Position numbers and translations under genes: made by a program. Below the pieces are notes generated by a model. It did no database searches and had not been told where the DNA came from. It saw nothing but the letters and a program-made list of their open reading frames with translations. Source: Brevundimonas alba (GTDB lineage: Bacteria > Pseudomonadota > Alphaproteobacteria > Caulobacterales > Caulobacteraceae). Taken from it: a stretch of DNA of 64,000 nucleotides. The stretch is from positions 939,501-1,003,500 of the forward strand of contig NZ_JAATJM010000001.1 in NCBI RefSeq assembly GCF_011927945.1, given 5' to 3'. How positions within the stretch are numbered: the stretch's first letter is position 1; each line of letters begins with the position of its first letter. Shown in pieces: positions 1 through 8,341 of the stretch.

Positions 1-1634
1 CCCAGCAGAAGCGGATCGCCGTGCGCAGCCGCGACAGCTTCATCCGAAGCGGCGCGGCCCTGAGCCCCGCGGGCAAGGCAGAACTGGGCCGGATCAATAC
101 GGCCTTGGCCAACGCCTTCACCGCCTTCAGCCAGAAGGTGGTCAACGACGAGAAGACCTGGACCGTCGTGCCGAACGAGGCCGGCATGGCTGGCGTGCCC
201 GCCGACAACAAGGCCGCCGCGGCCGCCGCGGCGCGCGCCCGCAATCTTCAGGGCTGGGCGATCGTCAACACCCGCTCCAGCGTCGATCCGTTCCTGTCGT
301 TCGCCAATGACCGCGGCCTGCGCGAGCAGGTCTGGCGCAAATTCGTCAACCGCGGCGACAATGGCGACGCCAACGACACCAATGCGACCATCGCCGAGAT
401 CGTCCGTCTGCGTCAGGATCGGGCGCGGCTGCTGGGCTACCAGAACCACGCCGAACTGCGGATGCAGGACACCATGGCCAAGACCCCGGCCGCGGCGTTC
501 GATCTGATGAACCGGGTGTGGGCGCCGGCCAAGGCGCGGGTCGCGGAAGAGGTGGCGGACATGCGCGCCATCGCCGGCCACGACATCGAGCCGTGGGACT
601 ATCTGTACTACGCCGAGAAGGTCCGGAAGCAGAAGTACGACCTCGATCAGAACGAGCTGAAGCCGTATTTCGAGCTGAACAACGTCCGGGCCGGCTCGTT
701 CGAGATGGCCCACCGGCTGTACGGCTTCACCTTCGACAAGCTGCCCCGCGGCGCGGTTCCGGTCTGGCATCCCGACGTCGTCGTCTATGAGGTCAAGGAC
801 GCGGGCCGCCACGTCGGCCTCTACTACACCGACGACTACGCCCGTCCGGGCAAGCGGTCGGGCGCCTGGATGACGACCTACCGGTCGCATTCGACGTTCG
901 ACGGCGACAAGAACACCCTCGGCTCGAACAACAACAACTTCATCAAGGCCGAGGGCGGCGAACCGATCCTGATCTCGCTGGACGACGCCGAGACCATGTT
1001 CCACGAGTTCGGACACACGCTGCACGCCTATTCGTCCAATGTGGTCTATCCGGCGCTGGGCGGCACGCCCCGCGACTTCGTGGAATATCCGTCGCAGGTG
1101 CACGAGCATTGGGTGCTGAGCCGCCCGATCCTGAACGGCTATATGAAGCACGTGCAGACCGGCCAGCCGATGCCGCAGTCGCTGGTCGACAAGATCGAAG
1201 CGGCGTCCACCTTCAACCAGGGCTATGCGACGGTCAGCTATCTGTCGTCGGCGCTGGTCGACATGGACCTGCACACGCAGTCGACGCCGCCGACCGACAT
1301 CGACGCGTTCGAGAAGGCCTCGCTGGCGCGCTACGGCATGCCGAAGGAGATCGTGATGCGGCACCGCCTGCCGCAGTTCAATCACCTGTTCACGTCGGAC
1401 GCCTATTCGGCCGGCTATTACAGCTACCTCTGGTCCGAGACGATGGACGCCGACACCTGGGCCTATTTCGAGGAGTCGGGCGACGTCTTCAATCCGGAGA
1501 TCGCGGCCCGCTTCAAGTCGATCATGCTGGCTCCCGGCAACACCGTCGATCGCGGCGAGGCTTATCGCGCCTTCCGCGGCCGCGACCCGGACGTGCGGGC
1601 CCTGCTGAAGGTGCGGGGTTTCCCGACCAACTAA
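1..1634 (+). CDS. dcp: M3-family zinc metallopeptidase (peptidyl-dipeptidase Dcp-like), 5' partial
   Basis: The reading frame is open from base 3, the first complete codon, so the N-terminus lies outside the window; 543 residues are visible and the GTG at base 21 is an internal codon. The zinc motif HEFGH is at bases 1002-1016, followed by the family's third-ligand segment FVEYPSQ about 25 residues later. M3A enzymes (Dcp, oligopeptidase A) are around 680-720 residues and remove dipeptides from peptide C-termini or cleave short peptides, in the cytoplasm or periplasm. The missing N-terminus prevents a decision on export. A strong terminator follows the stop, so this ends its transcription unit. 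Oligopeptidase A is the main alternative. Confidence 0.85.
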   Translation, partial: QQKRIAVRSRDSFIRSGAALSPAGKAELGRINTALANAFTAFSQKVVNDEKTWTVVPNEAGMAGVPADNKAAAAAAARARNLQGWAIVNTRSSVDPFLSFANDRGLREQVWRKFVNRGDNGDANDTNATIAEIVRLRQDRARLLGYQNHAELRMQDTMAKTPAAAFDLMNRVWAPAKARVAEEVADMRAIAGHDIEPWDYLYYAEKVRKQKYDLDQNELKPYFELNNVRAGSFEMAHRLYGFTFDKLPRGAVPVWHPDVVVYEVKDAGRHVGLYYTDDYARPGKRSGAWMTTYRSHSTFDGDKNTLGSNNNNFIKAEGGEPILISLDDAETMFHEFGHTLHAYSSNVVYPALGGTPRDFVEYPSQVHEHWVLSRPILNGYMKHVQTGQPMPQSLVDKIEAASTFNQGYATVSYLSSALVDMDLHTQSTPPTDIDAFEKASLARYGMPKEIVMRHRLPQFNHLFTSDAYSAGYYSYLWSETMDADTWAYFEESGDVFNPEIAARFKSIMLAPGNTVDRGEAYRAFRGRDPDVRALLKVRGFPTN

Positions 1635-1695
1635 GTGGCCCTAACGCCCTGCGGGCTGCTTGAGGGCGCCGCGCGGAGCGCGGGAGAAGATCGAG

Positions 1696-1728
1696 AAGGC
1701 CCGGCGGAGTGATCCGCCGGGCCTTTTT
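1696..1728 (+). terminator. Rho-independent terminator after the M3 peptidase
   Basis: A 13-bp perfect stem (AAGGCCCGGCGGA and its complement) closes a GTGA loop and is followed by a run of T. It lies 60 bp after the peptidase stop and just before the convergent UrcA gene. Because the left arm begins with AA, it may work in both directions. Confidence 0.85.
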
Positions 1729-1736
1729 CATGCGCG

Positions 1737-2027
1737 TTACGCCACCAGCGGGACGCGGCTGAGGGCGTAGTCGACCTGGGCGGCGCCGGGCAGAAGCGTG
1801 ACCGCCTCGTCGCGGACGGCGGCCAGACAGGCGGCGCGGCCGCCGATCATCGGGGTGCTGCGGCACATCTTGCGCGCGGCCGACCGGACGCGGGCGTCGA
1901 AGGCGTCGGCGCCGGCGGCGGTAGAGAGGTCCAGATCGCCATAGGCGATGCGGACTTCATGGGCAGAGGCCGTACCCGCGGCGGCGGCGACGATCAGGAC
2001 GGCGGCGAGAGAAGCGAGAGTTTTCAT
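1737..2027 (-). CDS. UrcA family protein, exported
   Basis: This 96-residue protein has a signal peptide ending near ASA (residues 20-22). The mature part carries the UrcA pattern: a beta strand, then YGDLDLSTAAGADAF, an AA..MC segment and a second Cys. The two cysteines (in KMC and AAC) could form a disulfide in the periplasm. UrcA-family proteins are common in Caulobacterales and Sphingomonadales, often in several copies, and have no established function. The gene faces the M3 peptidase across a strong terminator. The family call rests on pattern and length only. Confidence 0.75.
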   Translation of the reverse strand: MKTLASLAAVLIVAAAAGTASAHEVRIAYGDLDLSTAAGADAFDARVRSAARKMCRSTPMIGGRAACLAAVRDEAVTLLPGAAQVDYALSRVPLVA

Positions 2028-2221
2028 GGCGGTCTCCTGCGGAGAGCTGCGTCGCTCCTTGGCGGCGACGAGGCGGGAGATACGGCCACGCTGTTGCGGC
2101 TCGATGTGGATTTCGCGGCGAAATAGCGACGTCAGGTGAATTCGCGGAAAGCTTATCTGTGATCAGCCAGCGGGAGCAATTCCGCCGGTCGCCGGTTGCC
2201 GCCCGGAAAGGAGACATCGAC

Positions 2222-2368
2222 ATGGAAGCTTTCCCGTGGGGCGTCGTGATCGTCGGCGGCCCTGTCCTCCTCGCCGCGGCGCTGGTGTGGGCGAAGTTGC
2301 GCGCCGGCAAGGCCACCCGGCAGGCCGACCCGAACACGCCTTCGGACGATCCGTCGAAGGGGATGTAG
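2222..2368 (+). CDS. Small single-pass membrane protein
   Basis: This 48-residue product starts at ATG 2222 with a good ribosome site (AAAGGAGA) about 8 bases upstream. The longer frame from GTG 2159 has no such site. One hydrophobic helix (residues about 8-23) is followed by a basic segment (KLRAGK) and a short polar tail, so the C-terminus is probably cytoplasmic. I do not recognise a family. The clear Shine-Dalgarno and clean helix make it likely real. It stands alone between the UrcA gene and ffh. Confidence 0.6.
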   Translation: MEAFPWGVVIVGGPVLLAAALVWAKLRAGKATRQADPNTPSDDPSKGM

Positions 2369-2601
2369 GCCCGGCGCCGCCGCCGCCCCGGCCGCTCGCC
2401 TTGTCTTCGCCTGTCTTTTCCGCCATAAGCCGCCGCTTCCGACGCAAGTGAACCTCGCGTCTCCACCCACACGACCCCGGTTTCGACCGGACGAGGTGGG
2501 CGAGAACCCTCCGCCGACGTGATCGTCGCCGGAGGCGATTTCGCTATGGAGACCGTCTCACCCGCCGGATCGACGGGCCCTTCGGGCTGACGAGGTAGTG
2601 A

Positions 2602-4125
2602 ATGTTCGAGGCTCTGAACGAGCGGCTGACAGGCGTCTTCGACCGGATCACCGGGCGCGGCGCCCTGTCCGAAAAGGACGTGGCCGAGGCGATGCGCGAA
2701 GTCCGCGTGGCGCTGCTCGAGGCCGACGTCGCCCTGCCCGTCGTCAAGGACTTCATCGCCTTCGCCACCGACCGCGCCACCGGCGAAGACGTCATCCGCT
2801 CGGTCAAGCCGGCCGATCAGGTGGTCAAGATCGTCTATGACGGTCTGGTCGAGATGCTGGGCGGCGAAGAGCCGACGCCGATCAATCTGAACGCCACGCC
2901 GCCGGCGGTCATCCTGATGTCGGGCCTGCAGGGCTCGGGCAAGACGACGACCTCGGCCAAGCTGGCGCTGCGGCTGACCAAGTTCGACCGGAAGAAGGTC
3001 ATGATGGCCTCGCTGGACACGCGTCGTCCGGCCGCCATGGAGCAGCTGCAGACCCTCGGCAAACAGATCGAGGTCGCCACCCTGCCGATCGTGCCCGGCG
3101 AGAGCCCGGTCCAGATCACCCGCCGCGCGCTGCAGTCGGCCAAGCTGCAGGGCTATGACGTCCTGATCCTCGACACCGCCGGCCGCATCACGCTGGACGA
3201 GGCCCTGATGGCCGAGGTGGCCGAAGTGGCCGCCGTCGCCAGGCCGGTCGAGACCCTGCTGGTCGCCGACAGCCTGACCGGTCAGGACGCGGTTCGCACC
3301 GCCCGCGCCTTCCACGAGCGGCTGCCGCTGACCGGCCTGGTCCTGACCCGCGCCGACGGCGACGGGCGCGGCGGGGCCATGCTGTCGATGCGGGCCGTCA
3401 CCGGCCTGCCGATCAAATATCTGGGCGCCGGCGAGAAGGTTGACGCCCTCGAGGTGTTCGACGCCCGCCGTGTCGCGGGCCGCATTCTCGGACAGGGGGA
3501 CATCGTCGCCCTCGTCGAGAAGGCCTCGCAGGAGCTGGACGCCTCCAAGGCGGAGGCCATGGCCCGCAAGCTGGCCAAGGGCCAGTTCGACCTGAACGAC
3601 CTTGCCAACCAGCTGCAGCAGATGAAGCGGATGGGCGGGCTGCAGGGCATCATGGGCCTGCTCCCGGGCGTGGCGAAGATGAAGGCCCAGATGGCCGACG
3701 CCAACATCGACGACCGCATGATCGCGCGTCAGGAAGCCATCATCTCTTCGATGACCAAGGCCGAGCGCAAGAAGCCGGACCTGCTCAACGCCAGCCGCAA
3801 GAAGCGCGTCGCCGCGGGCGCCGGCGTCGAGGTCCAGGAGATCAACCGGCTGCTCAAACAGCACCGGCAGATGGCCGACATGGTCAAGTCGATGTCCAAA
3901 GGCGGCGGCAAGGGCCTGAAACAGATGGCCGCCATGATGGGCATGCCCGGCATGGGCGGCGGCGGCGCCGGCGACATGGCCCGCCTGAAATCGCTGGGCG
4001 GCGGCAAGATGCCGGAGCCCTCCGCTGACGAAATGAAAGCCATCCAGGACCGGCTCGCCGGGCTGGGCGGCGGACAACTGCCGGGAGGCCTTCCCGGCCT
4101 GCCGGGCTTCCCTCCCAAGAAATAA
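2602..4125 (+). CDS. ffh: Signal recognition particle protein Ffh
   Basis: Ffh is the GTPase of the signal recognition particle: with 4.5S RNA it binds signal sequences on ribosomes and docks at FtsY. All parts are visible in 507 residues: an N-terminal helical bundle (1-90), the P-loop GLQGSGKTT (near 108), DTRRP, DTAGR (near 191), TRAD in place of the usual TKxD, GAGEK, and a methionine-rich M domain from about residue 300 with a Gly/Met-rich tail. GAGG precedes the ATG. rpsP follows after 25 bp, an arrangement (ffh-rpsP-rimM) common in alphaproteobacteria. Confidence 0.98.
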   Translation: MFEALNERLTGVFDRITGRGALSEKDVAEAMREVRVALLEADVALPVVKDFIAFATDRATGEDVIRSVKPADQVVKIVYDGLVEMLGGEEPTPINLNATPPAVILMSGLQGSGKTTTSAKLALRLTKFDRKKVMMASLDTRRPAAMEQLQTLGKQIEVATLPIVPGESPVQITRRALQSAKLQGYDVLILDTAGRITLDEALMAEVAEVAAVARPVETLLVADSLTGQDAVRTARAFHERLPLTGLVLTRADGDGRGGAMLSMRAVTGLPIKYLGAGEKVDALEVFDARRVAGRILGQGDIVALVEKASQELDASKAEAMARKLAKGQFDLNDLANQLQQMKRMGGLQGIMGLLPGVAKMKAQMADANIDDRMIARQEAIISSMTKAERKKPDLLNASRKKRVAAGAGVEVQEINRLLKQHRQMADMVKSMSKGGGKGLKQMAAMMGMPGMGGGGAGDMARLKSLGGGKMPEPSADEMKAIQDRLAGLGGGQLPGGLPGLPGFPPKK

Positions 4126-4150
4126 TCCGACCTCAAGAAAGAGACTGAAA

Positions 4151-4762
4151 ATGCTGAAGATTCGTCTGGCCCGCGGTGGCGCCAAGAAGCGCCCGTACTA
4201 CTACATCGTCGTCGCCGACTCCCACTCGCCGCGCGATGGCAAATTCATCGAGCGCGTCGGCACCTACAACCCGATGCTTCCGCGTGACGGCGAGCAGAAG
4301 CGCGTGACGCTGAAGGCCGACCGGATCGCCGAATGGCTCGGCAAGGGCGCCCAGCCGACCGACCGCGTCGCCCGCTTCCTGAGCCAGGACGAAGCTCTGG
4401 CGGGCAAGGTCAAGTGGACCCAGTCGAACAACCCGAATAAGGCCCAGCCGGGCAAGAAGGCCCAGGAACGCGCCGCCGAGCGCGCCCAGCGCGAAGCCGA
4501 CCGCGCAGAGGCCGAAGCCGCCGCCAAGGTTGAAGCCGCCGAAGCCGCCCAGCGCGCCAAGGAAGAAGCCAAGGCCGCCGCCGAAGCCGCCAAGAACGCT
4601 CCGGCGCCCGAGCCCGAAGCCGCCGCTGAAGAGGTTCCGGCCGCTGAAGCCGCTGCCGAGGACGCTCCGGCTGCTGAAGTGACCGAAGAAGCGCCGGCCG
4701 AGGCCGCCGCCGAAGAAGCCCCGGCCGCCGACGCGACCGAAGAAGAAAAGACCGAGGCCTGA
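4151..4762 (+). CDS. rpsP: 30S ribosomal protein S16 with long acidic/Ala-rich tail
   Basis: S16 binds 16S rRNA in the body of the 30S subunit. Residues 1 to about 85 are a standard S16 ([17 protein letters not shown] start, IERVGTYNP motif). The protein runs to 203 residues because of a tail of Ala/Glu/Lys repeats from about residue 95; typical S16 is 80-90 residues. Tails of this kind occur in alphaproteobacterial S16, but this is a long one. Near-repeats of EEAPAAE-type units near the end suggest slippage expansion. A terminator at 4801-4840 follows. Confidence 0.97.
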   Translation: MLKIRLARGGAKKRPYYYIVVADSHSPRDGKFIERVGTYNPMLPRDGEQKRVTLKADRIAEWLGKGAQPTDRVARFLSQDEALAGKVKWTQSNNPNKAQPGKKAQERAAERAQREADRAEAEAAAKVEAAEAAQRAKEEAKAAAEAAKNAPAPEPEAAAEEVPAAEAAAEDAPAAEVTEEAPAEAAAEEAPAADATEEEKTEA

Positions 4763-4800
4763 GGCCTTCGGACTCCGCTTCGGCGGAATGAGACGATCGG

Positions 4801-4840
4801 AAAGCAGCGTCCGGACGCCCGGGCGCTGCTTTTCATTTCT
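4801..4840 (+). terminator. Rho-independent terminator between rpsP and rimM
   Basis: The arms AAAGCAGCG (4801-4809) and CGCTGCTTT (4824-4832) pair perfectly around a GC-rich loop and are followed by a T-rich run (TTCATTTCTT). It should separate, fully or partly, ffh-rpsP transcription from rimM. A smaller TCCGC-TTCG-GCGGA hairpin lies just upstream. Confidence 0.8.
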
Positions 4841-4896
4841 TGGGCGCCTGCCGCGCTTCGCGCTAGTTGAGGCGGCGATTTCATCACGAGGCGGCG

Positions 4897-5424
4897 ATGC
4901 CGACGTACAGCAAGCTCATTCTCGTCGGCCAGATCGCCGGCGGGTTCGGGGTCAAGGGCGAGGTGCGGGTGACCGCATACACCGCCGAGCCCATGGCCTT
5001 GATGTCCTACGGACCGCTGCTGCGCGCCGACGGATCGGTGGGCCTGACCCTGACCTCGGCGCGGCCGGACAAGAACGGCGTGGTCGGTCGGGCGAAGGAG
5101 ATCGCCACCAAGGAACAGGCCGACGCCCTGCGCGGGCTGAAGCTGCACATTCTCCGCGAACGTCTGCCGGAGCCGGAAGAAGACGAGTTTTATCTGACCG
5201 ATCTGGTCGGGCTGGAGGCGCGGGACCCGGAGGGGATTGTGCTGGGCACGATCAAGTCGGTGCAGAATTTCGGGGCCGACGACATGCTGGAGATCGCCCC
5301 GGCGGCCGGCGGCCAGACCTGGTATCTGCCGTTCACGAAAGACGCCGCACCCGAGCTGCACATCGCGGACGGCTGGCTGCTGGCGGTCCGGCCCGTCGAA
5401 GTCGGCGAGCGCGAGCCCGACTGA
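4897..5424 (+). CDS. rimM: Ribosome maturation factor RimM
   Basis: RimM helps assemble the head of the 30S subunit by binding S19 and pre-16S rRNA. The 175-residue protein has the N-terminal RimM barrel (VGQIAGGFGVKGEVRV) and a PRC-barrel C-terminus (YLTDLVGL, then WYLPF near the end). I chose ATG 4897, with GAGG 7-8 bases upstream; a TTG at 4867 would add ten residues absent from the family. The usual next genes, trmD and rplS, are not here: a DUF3597 gene follows after 54 bp. Confidence 0.95.
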   Translation: MPTYSKLILVGQIAGGFGVKGEVRVTAYTAEPMALMSYGPLLRADGSVGLTLTSARPDKNGVVGRAKEIATKEQADALRGLKLHILRERLPEPEEDEFYLTDLVGLEARDPEGIVLGTIKSVQNFGADDMLEIAPAAGGQTWYLPFTKDAAPELHIADGWLLAVRPVEVGEREPD

Positions 5425-5478
5425 ACCTCGGCCGCTGCGGGGCGTTAGCCCGCCTCAACCACAAGGAGGCGTGCGCGC

Positions 5479-5868
5479 ATGAGTATCTTCAGCTCGATCT
5501 GGGACCGGATCCGGGGCCATCGCCCGAAGGCGGCTCCCACGGCGCCGACTCCGCAGGCGGCGCCGACCGCGGCCCCGACCCCCGCCGCCCCCGTGGCGGC
5601 CGCCCCGGTCGACGTGGAGGCCGTTCTCGCCTCGATGGCTGATCTGAAGGGCGAACAGGCCGCGGGCAACTGGCGCACCTCGATCGTCGACCTGCTCAAG
5701 CTGCTGGGGCTGGATTCCAGCCTCGAGGCCCGCAAGGAGCTGGCGCAGGAACTGGGCGTCAACGCCGGCCCGCACGGCAGCGCCGAACAGAACATCGCCT
5801 TGTCGAAGGCGGTGTGGCGCAAGATGGCCGAGAACGGCGGCCTGGTGCCGGACTCGCTGCGCGACTGA
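5479..5868 (+). CDS. DUF3597 domain protein
   Basis: This 129-residue protein has a short N-terminus, an Ala/Pro/Thr-rich linker (about 17-45) and a conserved C-terminal block with WRTSIVDLLKLLGLDSSLEARKELAQELG, written here in pieces as WRTSIVDLLKLLGL and SLEARKELA, then NGGLVPDSL. That block is the DUF3597 signature. Members carry a LysM-like or linker N-terminus and the function is unknown. AAGGAGG lies about 10 bases before ATG 5479. It follows rimM in the same direction and may be cotranscribed. Confidence 0.85.
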   Translation: MSIFSSIWDRIRGHRPKAAPTAPTPQAAPTAAPTPAAPVAAAPVDVEAVLASMADLKGEQAAGNWRTSIVDLLKLLGLDSSLEARKELAQELGVNAGPHGSAEQNIALSKAVWRKMAENGGLVPDSLRD

Positions 5869-5911
5869 GCCTGCAGGGGGAGCCGCAGGGGCGATCCGGC
5901 GTTTCCCCCTC

Positions 5912-6127
5912 ATGCCCTCGAGCGTCATCCGCCGCTTCAGCTATGACGAACCGCACCGCCGCCTGCGCGTGACCTTCACCAGCGGCGACGTCTACGAATA
6001 CGACGGGGTGCCGCCCGAGGTGAATACCGCCTTCCGCGAAGCCTTCTCCAAGGGGCAATTCTTCGGTCCGAATATCCGCGACCGGTATCCGTATCGGCGG
6101 GTGGAGCGGGGGTCGCACGCACACTGA
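5912..6127 (+). CDS. KTSC domain protein
   Basis: This 71-residue protein is essentially one KTSC domain: SSVIRRFSYDEPHRRLRVTF, then the YEYDGVPPEV segment and SKGQFFGPNIRDRYPY. The domain takes its name from KTSC-like residues in lysyl-tRNA-synthetase-associated proteins; its function is unclear. The start at ATG 5912 lacks a strong Shine-Dalgarno, but the domain begins immediately after it. It is probably part of the run of small genes after rimM. Confidence 0.8.
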   Translation: MPSSVIRRFSYDEPHRRLRVTFTSGDVYEYDGVPPEVNTAFREAFSKGQFFGPNIRDRYPYRRVERGSHAH

Positions 6128-6200
6128 AGCCGCCGGCTGTGCTTTTGTACGGGGCCGAACCGTGCCTATGGTGGCGCTTCGCGACCGATCGGAGTGACTG

Positions 6201-6563
6201 ATGCGCCGTACCGTTCTCGCCCTGATGACCGCCGTCGCGCTGGCGGCCTGTCAGCAACCCGCCGAAACGCCGGCGGCCGAGCCCGCCGCGCCCGCTGCTC
6301 CGGCCCCGGAAATGCCCGCCGACTCGCCGCCTCAGGAAGAGGTCGATCCATCGGCCGCCACGGCCGGTGAGCCCGGCTCCTGCCTCAATGAGGTCGGCGC
6401 CGCGGCCTCGGCCAAGCTGGTCGAGCGCTGCATAGCCGTCAGCCCCGCGACCCATCCCCCGTGCAATGTCGCCAACCCTTGCGCCATGATCCAGGGGGAG
6501 ATCGACCGGTCCTGCGACATGTACGGCCCCGGCGAGACCAAGCCGACGCAGTGCGGCGCTTAA
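6201..6563 (+). CDS. Putative lipoprotein, Cys-rich C-terminus
   Basis: The 120-residue product begins with MRRT and a hydrophobic helix ending in the lipobox LAAC, so Cys17 is the probable lipidation site. A Pro/Ala/Glu-rich linker (about 20-60) leads to a C-terminal part with six further cysteines (SCLNE, RCIAVS, PCNVANPC, SCDMY, QCGA), which suggests disulfides in the periplasm. GGAGTG lies 7 bases before ATG 6201. I recognise no domain family. Confidence 0.65.
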   Translation: MRRTVLALMTAVALAACQQPAETPAAEPAAPAAPAPEMPADSPPQEEVDPSAATAGEPGSCLNEVGAAASAKLVERCIAVSPATHPPCNVANPCAMIQGEIDRSCDMYGPGETKPTQCGA

Positions 6564-6599
6564 CGGTTCCTATAGCCTGAAACCCTAGTCTGGGCGGCC

Positions 6600-7745
6600 A
6601 TGACCCCCGTCCAGACTCCCGCAGACCTGCGCCCCCTGACCACGCTTCGGTTCCTCGCCGCGCTGTGGGTGGTGCTGTTCGCGGCCTGGCCGCATCTGGA
6701 TGTGAGCTTCGTCCCGGTCGCCGTGACCAGGGGCTATCTCGGCGTCGAGGTCTTCTTCGTCCTGTCCGGCTTCATCCTCAGCCACGTCTATCTGGAGGCG
6801 GCCGGCCGCCGGGAGGGCTTCAGCTATCGCGGCTTCCTGTGGGCGCGGATCGCGCGGGTCTATCCGCTGCATCTGGTCACCCTGGCCGGGATGATCGCGC
6901 TGGGCGTCGGCGCGACGGTGGCGGGGCTGACGGTCAGCGAAAGCCTTCTGGACTGGCGGTCCCTGCCAGCCCACCTGACCCTGACCCATGCCTGGGGGCT
7001 GGCGTCGAGCGCGGCCTTCAACCACCCGTCGTGGTCGATCTCGGCTGAGTGGTTCGCCTATCTGAGCTTCCCCGCCTTCGCCTTCGTCGCCTGGCGGATG
7101 CGCGAGCGGCCTGTGCTGGCCACGGGTATCGTCGCCGCATTGGCCGTGACCCTCTACGCCGTGTTCCAGCAACTGGCCGGTTTCTCGCTGACCGAGGCGA
7201 CGTTCCGCTGGGGCGCGCTCAGGATCGTGCCGTGCTTCGCCCTCGGCTGCGCCCTTTACCTGATCCATCGTCGGGCGCCGGTTCGCCATGGGGCGCTGCT
7301 GGCGCTTGCGTCCGCGGCCGGTCTGCTGGTCTGCGCATCGCTGGGGCTGTGGGATCCGCTGGTGGTGCTCTGCGCCGGAGGGTTGATCCTCGGGCTGGGC
7401 GGCGTCGACAACAGTCGGGCGGGCGTCTTCGCCTCGAAGGCCGGGGTCTACCTCGGCGAGATTTCCTACTCGGTCTACATGGTCTGCGCCCCGGTGCTGT
7501 TGCTGGGCGTCAACGTCGCGGCGCGGCTGACGGGAGCCGATGACAAACGGCTTCACGTGATTGTGTGGCTGGGCGTGATCGCCCTGATCCCGGTGGCCGC
7601 GGCGGCGACCTATCACCTCGTTGAACGCCCGGCGCGCAAGGCTTTGCGCGGCTTGGCGGCGAGAAACGGTCAAGCTCGGGGAGACGGCGGCGGACAGGCG
7701 AATTCGCCTGAAAGGGTTCTTCAACCCTCCGAAACTATCGTCTAA
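6600..7745 (+). CDS. Acyltransferase family 3 (OafA/YrhL-like) membrane protein
   Basis: This 381-residue polytopic protein shows acyltransferase-3 motifs: TLRFLAALWVVLFAAWPHL near the N-terminus, RGYLGVEVFFVLSGFILS, and NHPSWSISAEWFAYLSFP. About ten hydrophobic helices are visible. The family O-acetylates or otherwise O-acylates exported glycans, lipopolysaccharide or exopolysaccharide from the inner membrane. The N-terminal His usually found in R-x10-H is seen as the H of WPHL. No glycan gene cluster surrounds it, so the substrate is unknown. Confidence 0.88.
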   Translation: MTPVQTPADLRPLTTLRFLAALWVVLFAAWPHLDVSFVPVAVTRGYLGVEVFFVLSGFILSHVYLEAAGRREGFSYRGFLWARIARVYPLHLVTLAGMIALGVGATVAGLTVSESLLDWRSLPAHLTLTHAWGLASSAAFNHPSWSISAEWFAYLSFPAFAFVAWRMRERPVLATGIVAALAVTLYAVFQQLAGFSLTEATFRWGALRIVPCFALGCALYLIHRRAPVRHGALLALASAAGLLVCASLGLWDPLVVLCAGGLILGLGGVDNSRAGVFASKAGVYLGEISYSVYMVCAPVLLLGVNVAARLTGADDKRLHVIVWLGVIALIPVAAAATYHLVERPARKALRGLAARNGQARGDGGGQANSPERVLQPSETIV

Positions 7746-7780
7746 GGCTGATTCCAGAGGCAGTCGGGAAACACGCCAGC

Positions 7781-8308
7781 ATGATGAAACGGCTCACAGC
7801 CGCCGCGGTTGCGGCGACCCTCGGATTTTTTGCGCTGGGCGGCATGGCCCCCGCCGCGAAGGCCGATGAGCCGTACTGGCAGTGCGTGACCTTCGCCCGG
7901 ATGTTCTCCGGCATCGAGATTTTCGGCGACGCCCACACCTGGTGGTCGCAGGCCCAGGACCGATTCCAGACCGGCCATCGTCCCCGCACCGGCTCCGTGC
8001 TGGCCTTCGAGTCCAGCGGCCGGATGAGCCGCGGCCACGTCGCCGTGGTGTCGGAAGTCCTGACCGACCGGGTCATCCGCGTGACCCACGCCAACTGGGG
8101 TGGCAGCCGCGGCAAGGTCGAGGAGAACGTCACCGTCGTCGACGTGTCCGCGGGCGGCGACTGGAGTGCGGTCAAGGTCTGGTACAATCCGATCAATGAC
8201 CTCGGCACCTCCATCTATCCGACCTACGGCTTCATCTACAAAGCCCCGGCCGAGCCCTCGGACGGCCTGCTCATGGCCTCGGTTCCGGTCAGCGTCGGCC
8301 AGCCCTGA
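7781..8308 (+). CDS. Exported CHAP-domain protein (putative peptidoglycan amidase/endopeptidase)
   Basis: A signal peptide ends near AKA (residues 25-28) of this 175-residue protein. The CHAP catalytic elements follow: Cys35 in QCVTFAR, His86 in SRGHVAVVS and the polar residue in HANW (about 103-106). CHAP enzymes are papain-like hydrolases that cut peptidoglycan peptides. Small secreted single-domain versions starting with a Q-C-V-x-F/Y-A motif are common in alphaproteobacteria. There are two adjacent ATGs at 7781 and 7784; I used the first. The gene is monocistronic as far as I can see. Confidence 0.85.
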   Translation: MMKRLTAAAVAATLGFFALGGMAPAAKADEPYWQCVTFARMFSGIEIFGDAHTWWSQAQDRFQTGHRPRTGSVLAFESSGRMSRGHVAVVSEVLTDRVIRVTHANWGGSRGKVEENVTVVDVSAGGDWSAVKVWYNPINDLGTSIYPTYGFIYKAPAEPSDGLLMASVPVSVGQP

Positions 8309-8341
8309 GCCTGACGCGGCCCCACGTCTGAGGGCCTTCTC

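Noticed and set aside
1636..1675. Possible fourth copy of the REP-like element after the M3 peptidase
   Set aside because: Only short strings (CTCAAGCAGC, GCGTTAG) agree; the core hairpin is not preserved, so relation is unproven.
2369..2601. Possible small RNA (4.5S) just before ffh
   Set aside because: I found no GGAAG/AGCAG loop motif of SRP RNA and no strong long hairpin in this gap.
7548..7562. TTCACGTGATT near 7.55 kb as a second parS
   Set aside because: Only the inner CACGTG and a few flanking bases match; it lies within the acyltransferase coding sequence far from the origin.
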